Positions 63,554 to 64,000 of a stretch of DNA of 64,000 nucleotides are shown piece after piece. The stretch spans positions 1,655,501 through 1,719,500 of the forward strand of contig NZ_CP049074.1 of assembly GCF_013343295.1 (NCBI RefSeq), written 5' to 3'. Made by a program: the position numbers and the translations under genes. Source of the stretch: Metallosphaera tengchongensis (GTDB taxonomy: Archaea; Thermoproteota; Thermoprotei_A; Sulfolobales; Sulfolobaceae). The notes beneath the pieces were generated by a model. The model did not search any database and was not told the DNA's origin. It worked only from the letters and a program-made list of their open reading frames with translations. Numbering within the stretch: the first letter of the stretch is position 1; each line of letters starts with the position of its first letter.

Positions 63554-64000
63554 ATGCTATTAGACGCTTCCATCTTCAGTAGGGCCTTGTCCGTAATGGG
63601 TTTGGATACTGTACGGAAACAGTTGATCCAGGGGGAGAGGGAGGTTATAGTAGGCAAGGGGACGTCCATGTCAGGTTCTATACTGCAGTTCATGAACCCT
63701 AAGGTGATCTCTCCTCCCTCCCGTTTTGAAGATGGAAGCGTTTTCAGAATTGAAAGTAACAGCGGAACCTACTCAAGATTATTGGTCCCATCTGGGGTAA
63801 GCTTTAAGGACTTGATAGAAAGGCTTTCAAGGGACGGGCTGTTCCCGGCCCTTTTCCCCTTATACCTTGAGGGCACAGTCGGAGGTTTTGTTGCGACCAA
63901 CGGGTCAGGCTTCGGAAGCTATAAGTTTGGATTTGTAAATTTTAGAAAGACTGTTCATGAATTGAAGGATAACATGTCAGTTTCCTTACTCGCGGTGAAC
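63554..64000 (+). CDS. FAD-linked oxidase of the glycolate oxidase GlcD/GlcE type, N-terminal part (cut by window edge)
   Basis: 149 codons are visible from an ATG; the rest lies outside. The FAD-binding PCMH-type domain is recognisable: VIVGKGTSMSG, LVPSGVSFKDLIERL near 77 and GTVGGFVATNGSGFGSYKFG near 108, the flavin-binding part of the family. The first strand is short, more like GlcE than GlcD. It probably oxidises a hydroxy acid such as glycolate or lactate, with electrons going to quinone through a partner. The start is 53 bases from the pantoate kinase start, with AAATTTAAAT in between. Confidence 0.8.
   Translation, partial: MLLDASIFSRALSVMGLDTVRKQLIQGEREVIVGKGTSMSGSILQFMNPKVISPPSRFEDGSVFRIESNSGTYSRLLVPSGVSFKDLIERLSRDGLFPALFPLYLEGTVGGFVATNGSGFGSYKFGFVNFRKTVHELKDNMSVSLLAVN

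Noticed and set aside
1-64000. CRISPR array
   Set aside because: No regularly spaced direct repeat of 24-37 bases could be seen; the only recurrent short sequences are the TnpB element ends and purine-rich sites.

Overview
This window looks like a piece of the main chromosome of a thermoacidophilic crenarchaeon of the order Sulfolobales, most probably Metallosphaera or a close relative. The reasons are the archaeal-type geranylgeranyl reductase, the single-OB-fold SSB with a Gly/Arg-rich tail, the SdhC/SdhD-type succinate dehydrogenase, archaeal translation factors (aIF1A, aIF2-beta, NMD3, Rio kinase, KH protein), archaeal CoA-pathway enzymes, many GTG/TTG starts, dense 4-base gene overlaps, A/T boxes about 25-30 bases before starts, and genes for several steps of the 3-hydroxypropionate/4-hydroxybutyrate carbon cycle. 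I saw no rRNA, tRNA, CRISPR array, integrated virus or plasmid.

Layout. 1-5.7 kb: end of an isoaspartyl peptidase/asparaginase, a phosphoesterase-like gene, a geranylgeranyl reductase for membrane lipids, a DUF2070 membrane protein and a HAD phosphatase. 5.7-9.6 kb: the sdhABCD operon. 9.7-13.5 kb: cystathionine synthase, homoserine kinase and MoeA, followed by a PqqD-like protein and SSB. 14.6-17.1 kb: a MoxR-VWA pair. 17.2-18.6 kb: decayed TnpB element A. 18.7-22.9 kb (minus strand): a translation and nucleic-acid block running aIF2-beta, DUF424, NMD3, RNase HII and a TGS protein, then two small genes. 22.9-27.3 kb (plus): MiaB-like methylthiotransferase, thiolase, aIF1A, Rio kinase and KH protein, then a minus-strand PD-(D/E)XK-like gene. 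28-29.2 kb: TnpB relic B. 29.2-33 kb: an archaeal type IV pilus-type membrane protein and ATPase. 33-37.4 kb (minus): glycosyltransferase, pyrophosphatase, HD hydrolase, ThiD-ThiN fusion and MoaD-MoaE fusion. 37.7-41.1 kb: two CoxG-like genes, a GTPBP1-like GTPase back to back with ZPR1, and Hsp20. 41.2-43.4 kb: methylmalonyl-CoA epimerase and mutase. 43.4-50.3 kb: phosphoribosyltransferase, alkaline-phosphatase-fold enzyme, a tiny membrane protein with a carotenoid-type oxidoreductase, a membrane-anchored double AAA ATPase, IMPase and thioredoxin reductase. 50.6-55 kb: a pterin neighbourhood (dihydropteroate-synthase-like protein, PTPS, MptE-like kinase) containing an MNT/HEPN-like pair. 55.1-58.5 kb: LeuA-like synthase, a metallo-beta-lactamase-fold protein, a divergent pair of ribbon-helix-helix regulators, TnpB relic C and an Lrp-type sensor domain. 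58.7-64 kb: an ABC exporter, a winged-helix-like protein, three archaeal CoA-biosynthesis genes, and the start of a FAD-linked oxidase.

How the parts fit. Thiolase, methylmalonyl-CoA epimerase and mutase belong to the autotrophic carbon cycle; Sdh links succinate oxidation to the quinone pool. PanB, phosphopantothenate synthetase and pantoate kinase supply CoA; ThiDN, MoaDE and MoeA supply thiamine and molybdenum cofactor. The pterin genes probably serve the C1-carrier pterin of this lineage. The accessory DNA consists almost entirely of dead IS200/IS605-type TnpB elements and orphan copies of their hairpin ends, spread over six places.

The most interesting leads are the pterin cluster with its MNT/HEPN-like pair and acidic PTPS variant, the ZPR1/GTPBP1-like divergent pair, the TGS protein with an eroded P-loop, the orphan nuclease-fold gene beside the ribosome-maturation genes, the membrane-tethered Cdc48-like ATPase, the ABC permease that seems to lack a normal start codon, and the nested inverted repeat after sdhD. 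None of these is proven to be a new system from sequence alone.
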